A stretch of 64,000 nt of DNA, taken from contig NZ_PHRF01000035.1 of assembly GCF_004151105.1 (NCBI RefSeq), positions 1 to 64,000 on the forward strand, in the 5' to 3' direction. The translations under genes and the position numbers were made by a program. The stretch comes from Streptomyces sp. L-9-10. GTDB taxonomy: Bacteria; Actinomycetota; Actinomycetes; Streptomycetales; Streptomycetaceae. This document shows, one piece after another, positions 34,119-43,867 of this stretch (positions within the stretch are counted from its first letter, which is position 1; each line of letters begins with the position of its first letter). A model generated the notes under the pieces. That model searched no databases and was not told the origin of the DNA. It was given only the letters and a program-made list of their open reading frames with translations.

Positions 34119-35123
34119 CTACTCGCCGCCGCCGAAGGCCGCGTCGAAGGACGCGGTCGGCGGGTCGAAGTCGAAGCGCTTCAGGTCCGCGAGGGCCTCG
34201 GGGGCGCCGGCCAGCCGGTCCATGCCCGCGTCCTCCCACTCCACCGAGATGGGGCCCTCGTACGTGATCGACCGCAGCATCCGGAAGACGTCCTCCCACG
34301 GGACGTCGCCGTGGCCCGCCGAGACGAAGTCCCAGCCGCGCCGAGGGTCGCCCCAGGGCAGATGCGAACCGAGCCGCCCGTTGCGGCCGTCGAGGCGCTT
34401 CCGGGCCTCCTTGCAGTCGACGTGGTAGATCCGGTCCCGGAAGTCGTAGAGGAAGTTGACCGGGTCCAGGTCCTGCCAGACGAAGTGGCTCGGGTCGAAG
34501 TTCAGCCCGAACGCGGGCCGGTGGCCGACCGCCTCCAGGGCCTGGTGCGTGGTCCAGTAGTCGTACGCGATCTCGCCCGGGTGCACCTCGTGGGCGTAGC
34601 GCACGCCCTCGGCGTCGAAGACGTCGAGGATCGGGTTCCAGCGCTCCGCGAAGTCCTCGTACCCGCGCTCGATCATGCCGGGCGGCACCGGCGGGAACAT
34701 CGCCAGCAGGTGCCAGATGGACGAGCCGGTGAAACCGATGACCGTATTGACCCCGAAGGCCGCCGCGGCCCGCGCGGTGTCCTTGATCTCGGCGGCGGCG
34801 CGCTGCCTGACACCCTCGGGATCGCCGTCGCCGAAGATCCGGGACGGCAGGATGCCCTGGTGGCGTTCGTCGATGATGCTGTCGCAGACGGCCTGGCTCA
34901 CCAAGTGGTTGGAGATCGCCCAGCACTTGAGCCCGTACTTGTCGAGCAGCTGGTGGCGGCCGTCCAGATAGCCGGGATCCGCGAGTGCTTTGTCTACTTC
35001 GAAGTGATCCCCCCAGCAGGCGAGTTCCAGCCCGTCGTAACCGAAGTCACGGGCGAGCCGGCACACCTCCTCCAGGGGCAGATCGGCCCACTGGCCGGTG
35101 AACAGCGTGAACGGACGTGGCAT
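34119..35123 (-). CDS. Sugar phosphate isomerase/epimerase (TIM barrel)
   Basis: 334 aa, xylose-isomerase-like barrel: [86 protein letters not shown]. The Glu, Asp, His and Glu metal ligands are recognisable. No signal peptide, so cytoplasmic. It is 25 bp downstream of the Gfo/Idh dehydrogenase and ends the importer operon. Pairs like this commonly isomerise inositol- or 3-keto-sugar intermediates; the substrate is not known. Confidence 0.88.
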   Translation of the reverse strand: MPRPFTLFTGQWADLPLEEVCRLARDFGYDGLELACWGDHFEVDKALADPGYLDGRHQLLDKYGLKCWAISNHLVSQAVCDSIIDERHQGILPSRIFGDGDPEGVRQRAAAEIKDTARAAAAFGVNTVIGFTGSSIWHLLAMFPPVPPGMIERGYEDFAERWNPILDVFDAEGVRYAHEVHPGEIAYDYWTTHQALEAVGHRPAFGLNFDPSHFVWQDLDPVNFLYDFRDRIYHVDCKEARKRLDGRNGRLGSHLPWGDPRRGWDFVSAGHGDVPWEDVFRMLRSITYEGPISVEWEDAGMDRLAGAPEALADLKRFDFDPPTASFDAAFGGGE

Positions 35124-35148
35124 TCGGACCTCCTCCTCGATGTGATGG

Positions 35149-36360
35149 CTAGGGCTGCGGCACGGGCGTGTACACGGCGTTCTTCGCCGCGCTGTCCTCC
35201 ACGGCCGCGAGCACCCGCTGCACCTGGAGCCCGTCGGCGAAGGACGGCGCCGGATCGGTCCCGGCGGCGACCGCCTCGACCAGATCGCGGGCCTGGTGCA
35301 CGAAGGTGTGCTCGTAGCCGAGCGCGTGACCGGGCGGCCACCACGCTTCCAGATAGGGATGCTCCGGCTCCGTGACCAGGATCCGGCGGAAGCCGGAGGA
35401 GGGAGCGGGCTCGGTGTGGTCGTGGAACGACAGCTCGTTGAGGCGCTCCAGATCGAAGGCGAGCGAGCCGCGCTCGCCGTTGATCTCCAGATGGAGCGCG
35501 TTCTTGCGCCCCGAGGCCATCCGGGTGGCCTCGAAGGAGGCCAGGGCGCCCGAGGCGAGCCGTCCGGTGAACAGCGCCGCGTCGTCCACGGTCACCGGGC
35601 CCGTCTCGGTGCCCGCGGTCCCCGAGAGGCCGGCGGTCGCCCCGCTGAGCACGGGCCGTTCCTTGACGAAGGTCTCCGCGAGCGCGGAGACCCCGACCAG
35701 CGGCTCCCCCGTCAGGAACTGCGCCAGGTCGACGATGTGCGCTCCGAGGTCGCCGAGCGCCCCCGACCCCGCGCGCTCGCGCTTGAGCCGCCAGGTGAGC
35801 GGGGCCGACGGATCGGCCAGCCAGTCCTGGAGATAGGTGACCCGGACATGCCGAAGGGTGCCGAGCCTGCCCTCCGCGATCAGCTTCCTGGCGTACGAGA
35901 TCGCGGGCACCCGGCGGTAGTTGAAGCCGACCATGGCCAGCTGACCGCGCGACCTGGCGTCGGCCGCGGCCCTGACCATGGCCTCGGCCTCGGCCACCGA
36001 GTTGGCGAGGGGCTTCTCGCACAGGACGTGCTTGCCCGCCTCCAGCGCGGCGATGGCGATCTCCGCGTGGCTGTCCCCCGGGGTGCAGATGTCCACGACC
36101 TGCACGTCGTCGCGCGCGATGAGCCGCCGCCAGTCGGTCTCGGCCGCGGCCCAGCCGTGCCGGTCCGCCGCGGCGCGGACCGCGTCCGCGTCACGGCCGC
36201 AGACAGCGGCGAGCACGGGGCGCATCGGCAGGTCGAAGACGTGTCCCGCCGTGCGCCACCCCTGCGAGTGTGCGGCGCCCATGAACGCGTATCCGACCAT
36301 GCCGATACCGAGTGTCGGTGGTGCACCGGCTTCTTTCTCCGACGCTTCCCTGAGGGTCAT
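35149..36360 (-). CDS. Gfo/Idh/MocA-family NAD(P)-dependent dehydrogenase
   Basis: 403 aa. It has the N-terminal Rossmann motif [14 protein letters not shown], the [10 protein letters not shown] segment, the catalytic EKPLANS, and the C-terminal domain with [14 protein letters not shown]. Acts on sugars or cyclitols, oxidising a ring carbon. Its place between a substrate-binding protein and a TIM-barrel isomerase supports the first catabolic step of the imported compound. The start [12 protein letters not shown] is plausible; a GAGGAGT site precedes it. Confidence 0.9.
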   Translation of the reverse strand: MTLREASEKEAGAPPTLGIGMVGYAFMGAAHSQGWRTAGHVFDLPMRPVLAAVCGRDADAVRAAADRHGWAAAETDWRRLIARDDVQVVDICTPGDSHAEIAIAALEAGKHVLCEKPLANSVAEAEAMVRAAADARSRGQLAMVGFNYRRVPAISYARKLIAEGRLGTLRHVRVTYLQDWLADPSAPLTWRLKRERAGSGALGDLGAHIVDLAQFLTGEPLVGVSALAETFVKERPVLSGATAGLSGTAGTETGPVTVDDAALFTGRLASGALASFEATRMASGRKNALHLEINGERGSLAFDLERLNELSFHDHTEPAPSSGFRRILVTEPEHPYLEAWWPPGHALGYEHTFVHQARDLVEAVAAGTDPAPSFADGLQVQRVLAAVEDSAAKNAVYTPVPQP

Positions 36361-36410
36361 ACGGAGTACTCCTCGTCTCTCGCTGGTGGGGGCGGCCTTG
36401 ACTGGACCGG

Positions 36411-37448
36411 TCAGCTGAAGCCCTGAGGCAGGTAGTCATCGATGTTCGTCTTGTCGACCACGGCCGAGAAGAGCGTGACCTGGGCCGGGATCTCCAGCCC
36501 GGACAGCCCGCTGACGCCCTTGCTCTGTCCGAGGGCGCGGGCCAGGTCGATGGCGGACGCGGCCATGATCGGCGGGTAGAGGACGGTGGCCTTGAGCACA
36601 CCGTTGTCCGCCTTGATCGCGTCCATCGCGGCCTTGGCGCCGGCCCCGCCGACCATCAGGAAGCCGTCCCGGCCCGCCTGGTCGATGGCTCGCAGGGCGC
36701 CGACGCCCTGGTCGTCGTCGTGGTTCCAGAGCGCGTCGAAGCTGGACTGCGCCTGGAGCAGCTGGGCCATCTTGGCCTGGCCGGACTCGACGGTGAAGTC
36801 GGCGGCCTGGCGCGCGACCTTCTTGATGTTCGGGTAGTTCTTGAGGGCGTCGTCGAAGCCCTGGGTGCGCTGCTGGGTCAGCTCCAGGCTGTCGGGTCCG
36901 GACAGCTCGATGACCTTCGCGTCAGGCTTGTCCTTGAGCTTCTCGCCGATGTAGTTGCCGGCGTTGAGGCCCATGCCGTAGTTGTCGCCGCCGACCCAGC
37001 AGCGGTACGCCTGCGGCGAGGCGAAGATCCGGTCCAGGTTGATGACCGGGATGCCGGCCCGCATGGCCTTCAGCCCGACCTGGGTGAGGGCCTTGCCGTC
37101 GGCCGGCAGGATCACCAGGACGTCGACCTTCTTGTTGATGAGGGTCTCGACCTGGCCGATCTGGGCGGCGGTGTCGTTGGAGCCCTCGGTGATGTCGAGC
37201 GTCACATCGGAGTAGGTCTCCGCCCGCGACTTGGCGTTCTCGTTGATGGCGTTGAGCCAGCCGTGGTCGGCCTGGGGGCCGGCGAAGCCGATGGTGACGG
37301 GCTTGCCCGGCTTGTCGTCGGAGGCGGGCTGGTCGTTGGCCGCGGGCTCCTTCTTCGCCGGCTCGTTGCTGGTGCAGGCGGTGAGGAAAGCACCCGCGCC
37401 GATGGCGGCGGTGCCGAAGAGCATTCCTCTGCGGCTGGTTTCTGGCAT
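36411..37448 (-). CDS. Sugar ABC transporter substrate-binding lipoprotein (ribose type)
   Basis: 345 aa. A Tat-like SRRGMLFGTAAIGAGAF precedes a lipobox LTAC with Cys25, so it is an exported lipoprotein. The periplasmic-binding-protein fold of the RbsB group is clear: VTIGFAGPQADHGWLNAI, DVLVILPADGKAL, IPVINLDR, NHDDDQGVGALRAI. It delivers a sugar or cyclitol to the permease encoded just upstream. It is 56 bp downstream of the permease gene, in the same operon. Confidence 0.9.
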   Translation of the reverse strand: MPETSRRGMLFGTAAIGAGAFLTACTSNEPAKKEPAANDQPASDDKPGKPVTIGFAGPQADHGWLNAINENAKSRAETYSDVTLDITEGSNDTAAQIGQVETLINKKVDVLVILPADGKALTQVGLKAMRAGIPVINLDRIFASPQAYRCWVGGDNYGMGLNAGNYIGEKLKDKPDAKVIELSGPDSLELTQQRTQGFDDALKNYPNIKKVARQAADFTVESGQAKMAQLLQAQSSFDALWNHDDDQGVGALRAIDQAGRDGFLMVGGAGAKAAMDAIKADNGVLKATVLYPPIMAASAIDLARALGQSKGVSGLSGLEIPAQVTLFSAVVDKTNIDDYLPQGFS

Positions 37449-37504
37449 GACGGTTCAACCCTTCAGGTAGGGCGGTACGACAGTAAGCGGGTGCGAGACC
37501 GGAA

Positions 37505-38581
37505 CTAGGACTCGCCGTTGCGCACGGTGCGGCGCTGGACCAGTACGGCGGCGACGATGATCGCGCCCTTGGCGATCTGCTGGACGTCGCTCTGCAGGTT
37601 GTTGAGGGCGAAGATGTTGGTGATCGTGGTGAAGACCAGAACACCGAGTACGGAGCCGACGATCGTGCCGCGTCCGCCGCTGAGGAGGGTGCCGCCGATG
37701 ATCGCCGCCGCGATGGCGTCCAGCTCGTACAGGTTCCCGTTGGTGTTCTGTCCCGAGCCGGCCAGGACGACCAGCAGGAACGCCGCGATACCGCAGCAGA
37801 GGCCGGAGAGCAGGTACAGGTAGAGCCGCTGCCTGCGTACGTCGATGCCGGCGAGCCGCGCGGCCTCCGCGTTGCCGCCGACGGCGACGGTGCGCCGGCC
37901 GAAGGTCGTCCGGTTGAGGATCAGCCAGCCGATGACGGTGACGGCCGCGAAGACCAGCACGAGCGGCGGGATGCCCAGGATGTACGAGTCACGGACCCCG
38001 AGGTCGAGGACCGAGTCCACAGTGACGATCTGCGTCTTGCCGTCGGTGATCTGGAGCGCCAGTCCACGGGCGGAGGCGAGCATCGCGAGGGTGGCGATGA
38101 ACGGCACCATACCGCCGTAGGCGATCAGTACGCCGTTGACCAGTCCGCAGGCCAGACCCACGATCACCGCGGTGAAGAGGATGCCGGCGAACCCGTATTC
38201 CTGGGTGGCCAGTGTGGTCGCCCAGACGGACGCCAGTGCCACGATCGCGCCGACCGACAGATCGATCCCGCCGCTGGTGATCACGAACGTCATACCGACG
38301 GTGACCACACCGATGACGGACGCCTGGGTGAGCACCAGTTGCAGGTTGTTGGTGTCCAGGAACTGATCGGGCTTGGTGATGCCGCCGACGATGATCAGGG
38401 CGGCGAGCACCCCGAGCAGGGAGAGGTTACGGACATCGAGACGCAGCCCGAGGGCGCGCCAACCGCCCTTCTCCTCCGTGGACTTGGCGGACGCGTGGGA
38501 CATGGCGGGCGGCGTGGGCGGCTCGGGCACGGCCGCCGCGTCGGGCCCGCCCTGCTGCGCCTCGGAGGCAGGCTGTTTCAT
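37505..38581 (-). CDS. Sugar ABC transporter permease (RbsC type)
   Basis: 358 aa with an about 45-residue Pro/Ala-rich cytoplasmic N-terminus, then eight to ten membrane helices. RbsC-family marks include VGMTFVITSGGIDLSVGAIVALASV (shown shortened: VITSGGIDLSVG), FGRRTVAVGGNAEAA, and AIIGGTLLSGGRGTIVGSVLG near the C-terminus. It pairs with the ATPase upstream, whose stop overlaps its start (ATGA). It moves the ligand of the substrate-binding lipoprotein across the membrane. Confidence 0.9.
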   Translation of the reverse strand: MKQPASEAQQGGPDAAAVPEPPTPPAMSHASAKSTEEKGGWRALGLRLDVRNLSLLGVLAALIIVGGITKPDQFLDTNNLQLVLTQASVIGVVTVGMTFVITSGGIDLSVGAIVALASVWATTLATQEYGFAGILFTAVIVGLACGLVNGVLIAYGGMVPFIATLAMLASARGLALQITDGKTQIVTVDSVLDLGVRDSYILGIPPLVLVFAAVTVIGWLILNRTTFGRRTVAVGGNAEAARLAGIDVRRQRLYLYLLSGLCCGIAAFLLVVLAGSGQNTNGNLYELDAIAAAIIGGTLLSGGRGTIVGSVLGVLVFTTITNIFALNNLQSDVQQIAKGAIIVAAVLVQRRTVRNGES

Positions 38582-40119
38582 GACGTCGGGCTCCCTTCCA
38601 TCACAAGGTCGAGTACACGGTGCTCGTCGAGCTCCTGGGCGGGCGCCCGGTGGACGACCTGGCCCTCGCGGAGCACCAGCACCCGGTCGGCGAGGCCCAG
38701 GACTTCGGGGACCTCGCTGGAGACGAGCAGTACGGCGAGGCCCTCGTCGGCCAGCCGGCGGATCACGGCGTACAGCTCGGCGCGGGCGCCGACATCGACT
38801 CCGCGCGTCGGCTCGTCGAGCAGCAGTACCCGGCAGCCGCGCAGCAGCCAGCGGGCGAGGACCGCCTTCTGCTGGTTGCCGCCGGAGAGGGTACGGATGC
38901 GGGCGTCCGGGTTGTCGGGGCGCAGGGAGAGTTCCCTGGTGGCCTCCCTGGCCGCGGTCCGCTCCGCCGTGTGGTCGAGCCAGCCGGCCCGTGCGAAGCG
39001 GGACAGCGATGACACCGACACGTTGCGGGTGACGGATTCGAGCATCAGCAGGCCCTGGGCCTTGCGCTCCTCGGGTGCGAGGCCGAGTCCCGCGCGGACG
39101 GCGGCGCGTACGCTGCCGGGCCGCAGCGGGGTGCCGTTGACGAGCACCCGGCCCGCGGTGGCCTTGCGCGCCCCGTAGATGGTCTCCAGGATCTCGGAGC
39201 GTCCCGAGCCGACGAGCCCCGCGAGTCCGACGATCTCGCCGGGCCGCAGTTCGAGGTCGACGGGGGCGAACTCCCCGTCCCTGGCCAGTCCTTCGACCTT
39301 CAGTACGGGCTCGGCGCGCGCCGCTCCGGCCGTGGCCGGGGGCCGATCGGGGAAGACGTACTCGACGTTCCGGCCGGTCATCAGCGCGACGACCTCGCGG
39401 GTCGGGGTCTCCTTCGCGGGCAGGGCGACGGCCACGGTCCGGCCGTCCTTGATGACGGTGACGCGGTCGCCGATGCGCCGGATCTCCTCCAGCCGGTGGG
39501 AGATGTAGATGACGGCCACACCGTCGGCGGTGAGGGTGGCGACGATACGGAAGAGGTTGTCGACCTCGTCGGGGTCGAGGGCCGCTGACGGCTCGTCCAT
39601 CACGATGAGCCGTACGTCGTGCGAGAGGGCGCGGGCCATCGACACGATCTGCTGCTGGGCGGCGGAGAGCGAGCCGACGGGCCGGTGGGCCTGGATCTCG
39701 GGGTGGCCGAGCCGCTTGAGCAGCGCGGTCGCCCGTGTCCTGGCCTCCCGGCCCCTGACCACGAAGCCGGCGGTGGTCGGCTCGTGTCCGAGGAAGATGT
39801 TCTCGGCGACCGTGAGCCCTTCGACCAGGTCGAGTTCCTGGTAGATGGTCGCGATGCCGAGCCGCATGGCGGCGATGGGTGATTTCAGTGTGACGGCCTC
39901 GCCGCGCCAGGTGATCACACCGCCGTCGGGCTGATGGGCCCCGGCGAGCACCTTGATGAGGGTGGATTTGCCGGCGCCGTTCTGGCCGAGCAGGCAGTGG
40001 ACCTCGCCCGCCTCGACCTCCAGGTCCACACCGTCGAGGGCGCGGACACCGGGGAACAGCTTGGTGATGCCGGACATGGTGAGCAGAAGTTTTTCCGGTG
40101 GTGCGGGTGTTGGTGCCAT
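38578..40119 (-). CDS. Sugar ABC transporter ATP-binding protein with two ATPase domains (RbsA type)
   Basis: 513 aa. First ATPase domain: Walker A GQNGAGKST, a Walker B in LIVMDEPSAAL, and a degenerate signature SLSAAQQQ. Second domain: degenerate Walker A GLVGSGRSE, good signature LSGGNQQK, and LLLDEPTRGVDVG. This asymmetry is normal for carbohydrate-uptake-type-2 ATPases. First gene of the importer operon; the 129 bp upstream of the ATG are clear of repeats, then a tandem repeat array follows, downstream of the ROK gene. Confidence 0.91.
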   Translation of the reverse strand: MAPTPAPPEKLLLTMSGITKLFPGVRALDGVDLEVEAGEVHCLLGQNGAGKSTLIKVLAGAHQPDGGVITWRGEAVTLKSPIAAMRLGIATIYQELDLVEGLTVAENIFLGHEPTTAGFVVRGREARTRATALLKRLGHPEIQAHRPVGSLSAAQQQIVSMARALSHDVRLIVMDEPSAALDPDEVDNLFRIVATLTADGVAVIYISHRLEEIRRIGDRVTVIKDGRTVAVALPAKETPTREVVALMTGRNVEYVFPDRPPATAGAARAEPVLKVEGLARDGEFAPVDLELRPGEIVGLAGLVGSGRSEILETIYGARKATAGRVLVNGTPLRPGSVRAAVRAGLGLAPEERKAQGLLMLESVTRNVSVSSLSRFARAGWLDHTAERTAAREATRELSLRPDNPDARIRTLSGGNQQKAVLARWLLRGCRVLLLDEPTRGVDVGARAELYAVIRRLADEGLAVLLVSSEVPEVLGLADRVLVLREGQVVHRAPAQELDEHRVLDLVMEGSPTS

Positions 40120-40480
40120 GGCGTATCCCCTCGGCGGATGCGGCCGTAGAGCGGGCAGGGCATGAAGTGGGCAAAAGGAAGAAGGCAGGGCGGAGTTGGG
40201 CAGGGCGGAACCAGGTGCGGCGGAGCGGTGTCGGTACGTCGTGCGGATACGGCTCGTGCGGGTGACGCGGCTCGTACGGGTGCTGCGGCTCGCGCCTGCT
40301 GCGGTGATGACGGGCGGTGCGGCTCGTGCGTACTGCTGGTGTGACGGGTGGTGCGGCTCGTGCGTGGTGCCGGTGTGACGGGTACTGCGGTTGTCCGTGG
40401 TGCTGGTGTTACCGATGGAGCGGTGGTGTTTCGGATGGAGCGGTGGTGTCCGGTGGTGCGCCGCCGGCCCCGGACGGGCG
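40120..40480. other. Intergenic control region of the ABC operon
   Basis: 361 bp between the ROK stop and the ABC start, same strand. It holds the 34-bp tandem repeats and a further pair of AGCGGTGGTGT copies (40419-40450). Short open frames exist on the plus strand but their Cys/Trp/Arg-rich translations come from the repeat and look non-coding. Confidence 0.55.
40249..40418. repeat. Five degenerate 34-bp tandem repeats
   Basis: Units start at 40249, 40283, 40317, 40351 and 40385. The third and fourth differ at few positions and share GTGCGGCTCGTGCGT and GGTGTGACGGGT. Each unit is itself two related halves of 16 and 18 bp. The 34-bp period is about 3.2 helical turns and is not a multiple of three, so the array is not coding. 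Confidence 0.75.
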
Positions 40481-41671
40481 TCAGGCCGGCGAGAACAGGT
40501 GGTCGCTGATGAGCCGGGCCGCGCCGGTGACTCCGGCGGTCGGGCCCAACTCCCCCAGGACTATGGGGAGATTGCCGGTGGCCAGCGGCAGGGACTGCCG
40601 GTAGACCTGGGTACGTACGCTGGCCAGCAGCGTGTGACCGAGACCGGTCACCCCGCCGCCGATCACCACGAGGCCCGGGTTGAAGAAGCTGACGAGCCCG
40701 GCGATGACCTGGCCGACGCGGTTGCCGCCGGTCCGGATGAGATCGAGCGCGGCGGGGTCACCGGCGGCGGCGGCCGCGGCGACATCCACGGCGGAGAGCC
40801 GGTCCGTGGCCTCCAGCCGGGCGGCCAGCTCGGGCGAGCTGCCGGAGCGCGCGGCCTCCTCGGCGTCCCGGGCGAGGGCGGCGCCGCTGAAGTAGGCCTC
40901 CAGACAGCCCTTGTTGCCACAGGCGCAGGCGCGGCCCTCCGACTCGACCTGGATATGTCCGATGTCGCCGGCGCTGCCGGTCGTACCGCGGTAGACCTCG
41001 CCGCCGACGACGATCCCGCAGCCGATACCGGTACCGATCTTGACGCAGAGGAAGTCACCGACCGAGCGTGCGACGCCCGCGTGCTGCTCCCCCATCGCCA
41101 TCAGGTTCACATCGTTGTCGACCATGACCGGGCAGCCGAGTTCCTGGCTGAGCGCCTCCCGTACGGGGAAGCCGTCCCAGCCCGGCATGATCGGCGGCGC
41201 GACCGGGACACCCTCGGGGAAGCGGACGGGTCCCGGCACGCCGATCCCGGCGCCGTCGAACTCGTCGGCGAGTCCGGAGACCTTGAGCTTGGCCGCCATG
41301 ACGAGCACCTGCTCGAAGACGGCGACGGGGCCCTCACGGACGTCCATGGGGTGGTTGAGATGTCCCAGCACCTCCAGCTCCGCGTTGGTCACGGCGACAT
41401 CGATGGAGGTGGCTCCGATGTCGACACCGAGGAAGCGCAGAGCGGGTGCCAGCCGGATGTTGTGGGAGCGCCGGCCGCCGCGCGAGGCGGCGAGTCCGTC
41501 GGCGACCACCAGGCCGGTCTCCAGCAGCCGGTCCACCTCGACGGCGAGCTTGGAGCGCGAGAGATCGACCTGGTCACCCAGTTGCGCACGGGAGTTGGGG
41601 CCACCGTCGCGCAACAGCCTGAGCAGTCGCGCCTGATGCGCGTTCGCGGGTCGTGCGGTCATACGTCTCAC
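40481..41671 (-). CDS. ROK-family transcriptional repressor
   Basis: 396 aa from GTG 41671, favoured over ATG 41662 because GGGGAGG is 5-6 bp upstream. The N-terminal winged helix is about residues 10-65 (ARLLRLLRDGGPNSRAQLGD). The ROK sugar-kinase-like domain follows: GVDIGATSIDVAVTN, GIGVPGPV, VDNDVNLMAMGE, and the zinc motif CACGNKGCLEAY. It is upstream of the ABC operon on the same strand. Such repressors bind the imported sugar or its phosphate; it probably controls the ABC operon through the repeat array (inference). Confidence 0.9.
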   Translation of the reverse strand: MRRMTARPANAHQARLLRLLRDGGPNSRAQLGDQVDLSRSKLAVEVDRLLETGLVVADGLAASRGGRRSHNIRLAPALRFLGVDIGATSIDVAVTNAELEVLGHLNHPMDVREGPVAVFEQVLVMAAKLKVSGLADEFDGAGIGVPGPVRFPEGVPVAPPIMPGWDGFPVREALSQELGCPVMVDNDVNLMAMGEQHAGVARSVGDFLCVKIGTGIGCGIVVGGEVYRGTTGSAGDIGHIQVESEGRACACGNKGCLEAYFSGAALARDAEEAARSGSSPELAARLEATDRLSAVDVAAAAAAGDPAALDLIRTGGNRVGQVIAGLVSFFNPGLVVIGGGVTGLGHTLLASVRTQVYRQSLPLATGNLPIVLGELGPTAGVTGAARLISDHLFSPA

Positions 41672-41869
41672 GCGCCCCTCCCCGCCTTCTCGGCCTATGC
41701 GTCGGGCTTTCGAGGGAACGTAGCAGCGCTTGCCCGCAGGGGGAAGAAGTTGAGCGGGAATCAGTCCCAACTTTCTCCACACCGAGGACAAAGCCGCTTC
41801 GGGGCGTCGCTTTTACCGTCCTTCGCACCTACTTTTCGGGTCGGCGAGGAATGAAGGGGCTTGGGACGA

Positions 41870-42547
41870 TCAGGACTCTTGCCTGTGGTGATACGTGTTG
41901 CGCGTGTGCTCCGTGTGGGCCTTCATGACTTCCGTCGCGCGCCGCTCGTCGCGCGTAGAAATCGCGGCGATCAGCTCCCGGTGCTCGATCCAGGACTGCT
42001 TGCCGCGCTGCCGGGCGACCGGCGTGTAGTACCAGCGCACCCGGCGGTCCACCTGCGCGGCCAGCTCGGCCAGAACGACATTGCCCGCCAGCTCCATGAC
42101 CTTGGCGTGGAAGGCGGCGTTGGTGGCGACGGCCAGATCCCTGTCGTCATCGGCCACGGACTGCTCACCCTTGGCGCACAGCGCCTCCAGCTCGGCGATC
42201 CCCGCAGCGCCGGAGTTGGCCGCGGCCAGCCGGGCGGCCTCCGCCTCCAGGAGCGTACGGACCGACAGCAGCTGGTCCGCCTCGTCCTCGGTCGGCTCAT
42301 GGACGAAGGCGCCCTGCGCAGGGCGCAGATCGACCCAGCCCTCGGTGTTGAGGCGCTGGAGGGCCTCACGCACCGGCTGCCTGGACACCCCCAGATGACG
42401 CGCGAGTTCGCTCTCGACGAGGTGCTGACCGGGCTGGAGCGCCCGGGTCGTGATCAGTTCGAGCAGAGCCTCGTACACACGTTCACGCAGTGGTCCCGGT
42501 CGTTCGAGTTTAGGCACGGCACCTTGCGCCAACTTCGCGGACAACAT
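41870..42547 (-). CDS. GntR/FCD regulator, candidate master of the oxalate/formate genes
   Basis: 225 aa. N-terminal GntR winged helix (residues about 15-85; LRERVYEALLELITTRALQ, HLGVSRQPVREALQRL) and C-terminal all-helical FCD ligand domain (LLEAEAARLAAAN, AAFHAKVMELAGN, HRELIAAIS). GAGGGGGA precedes the ATG. FCD regulators bind organic acids and inverted TGTA-type sites. Two copies of the regional ACTGTA motif lie right upstream of this gene, so autoregulation is likely, and further copies precede sucC/frc, the MFS/reductase pair and the formate dehydrogenase operon. Confidence 0.88.
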   Translation of the reverse strand: MLSAKLAQGAVPKLERPGPLRERVYEALLELITTRALQPGQHLVESELARHLGVSRQPVREALQRLNTEGWVDLRPAQGAFVHEPTEDEADQLLSVRTLLEAEAARLAAANSGAAGIAELEALCAKGEQSVADDDRDLAVATNAAFHAKVMELAGNVVLAELAAQVDRRVRWYYTPVARQRGKQSWIEHRELIAAISTRDERRATEVMKAHTEHTRNTYHHRQES

Positions 42548-42578
42548 CGCGTCCCCCTCCTGGCCGGCAGTGTCATTG

Positions 42579-42643
42579 ACTGTAGCGATGGACCGATGTC
42601 ACCAGGGGTGATGAACATCAAGACATTGGCTATCGTCTACAGT
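42579..42643. promoter_or_regulatory. Two ACTGTA-type sites upstream of the GntR gene
   Basis: ACTGTAGCGATGG on the plus strand (42579-42591) and ACTGTAGACGATA on the minus strand (42631-42643), converging, in the 115-bp gap between the KAS III stop and the regulator's start. Their orientation and location fit autoregulation. Confidence 0.6.
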
Positions 42644-42662
42644 CTACCGAGAACACCGGGAT

Positions 42663-43610
42663 TCAGGGGCAGCGGATGACTTGACCCGCGTAGGAGAGGT
42701 TTCCCCCGAAACCGAAGAGCAGTGCCGGCGCACCCGACGGAATCTCTCCGCGGTCCACGATTTTGGACAGGGCCATCGGGATCGACGCCGCGGACGTATT
42801 ACCCGAATCCACCACATCCCGGGCGATGACCGCGTTGACCGCGCCGATCTTCTGGGCCACGGGCTCGATGATCCGCAGATTCGCCTGATGCAGCACGACC
42901 GCGGCCAGCTCCTCGGGGGTGACGCCCGCCCGCTCGCAGACCCGGCGGGCGATCGGCGGCAGCTGGGTGGTCGCCCAGCGGTAGACGGACTGGCCCTCCT
43001 GGGCGAAGACCGGCGGGCTGCCCTCGATCCGTACCGCGTGGCCCATCTCCGGCACCGAGCCCCAGAGGACCGGGCCGATCCCCGGCTCCTCGTCCTCGCC
43101 CGCCGCCACGACGACCGCCGCGCCCGCGCCGTCACCGACCAATACGCAGGTCGAGCGATCGGTCCAGTCGGTGATCGCGGTCATTTTGTCCGCCCCGATC
43201 ACCAGGACGCGGGAGGCGGAGCCCGCCCGTACGGCGTGGTCGGCGGTGGCCAGCGCGTGGGTGAAGCCCGCGCAGACGACATTGAGGTCCATGACGGCGG
43301 GCGAGCCCATGGAGAGCCGGGCGGCGACCCGGGCCGCGGTGTTCGGGGAGCGGTCGACGGCGGTGGAGGTGGCGACCAGCACCAGATCGATGTCCGCCGG
43401 GGTGAGCCCGGCCGAGGCGAGGGCCTTGGCGCCCGCGTGCGCGGCCAGCTCGTCCACCGGCTCGTCGGGCCCCGCCATATGGCGGGTTCTGATCCCCACC
43501 CGGCTGGTGATCCACGCGTCACTGGTGTCGACCATGCCCGCCAGGTCGTGATTGGTGAGCACCTTGGCGGGCTGATAGTGCCCGAGCGCGGCGATACGAG
43601 TGCCGGTCAT
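42663..43610 (-). CDS. Beta-ketoacyl-ACP synthase III-like enzyme
   Basis: 315 aa. The KAS III catalytic triad is complete: Cys in NVVCAGFTHAL, His in VLHQANLRIIEP, Asn in VDSGNTSAAS; TSDAWITSRVGIRTRH is the FabH start motif and GFGGNLSYA the end. It condenses an acyl-CoA with malonyl-ACP or transfers an acyl group. Why it lies inside the oxalate regulon, between the MFS small subunit and the GntR gene, is unclear. It may be independent; 113 bp separate it from the gene upstream. Confidence 0.9.
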   Translation of the reverse strand: MTGTRIAALGHYQPAKVLTNHDLAGMVDTSDAWITSRVGIRTRHMAGPDEPVDELAAHAGAKALASAGLTPADIDLVLVATSTAVDRSPNTAARVAARLSMGSPAVMDLNVVCAGFTHALATADHAVRAGSASRVLVIGADKMTAITDWTDRSTCVLVGDGAGAAVVVAAGEDEEPGIGPVLWGSVPEMGHAVRIEGSPPVFAQEGQSVYRWATTQLPPIARRVCERAGVTPEELAAVVLHQANLRIIEPVAQKIGAVNAVIARDVVDSGNTSAASIPMALSKIVDRGEIPSGAPALLFGFGGNLSYAGQVIRCP

Positions 43611-43723
43611 GCCCGGGACCCCCTCTGGTTCGACGTCAGGAGTGCTCCAGTCTCGTCAGCGACTCACCGGTAGGGGTGCAGGTGAACCAACAGGATTCAG
43701 CCGCGCCGCTTGGAGACTCCATA

Positions 43724-43867
43724 TCATCCGGTGAAAAGCTGGGCTGCCTTCAGTACCAGCTCATACACACCGTACGCGAGGGGGATCCCGACCCAAAGCC
43801 AGGCGAAGACGATCAGACCGGTACGCGGTTCAGGCCGCACGGTGTTCTTCGCTGGGGACGTGGTCAT
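43724..43867 (-). CDS. MFS transporter small subunit
   Basis: 47 aa with one membrane helix (GLIVFAWLWVGIPLAYGVYE). The size, the single helix and the 38-bp overlap with the end of an OFA-type MFS gene match the small subunits that accompany oxalate/formate-family carriers in actinobacteria. It probably stabilises or completes the carrier. Start ATG 43867. Confidence 0.75.
   Translation of the reverse strand: MTTSPAKNTVRPEPRTGLIVFAWLWVGIPLAYGVYELVLKAAQLFTG

Noticed and set aside
40162..40604. Cys/Trp/Arg-rich short plus-strand ORFs near the ABC operon
   Set aside because: They are by-products of the GC-rich 34-bp repeat, which is not a multiple of three, and have no ribosome site.
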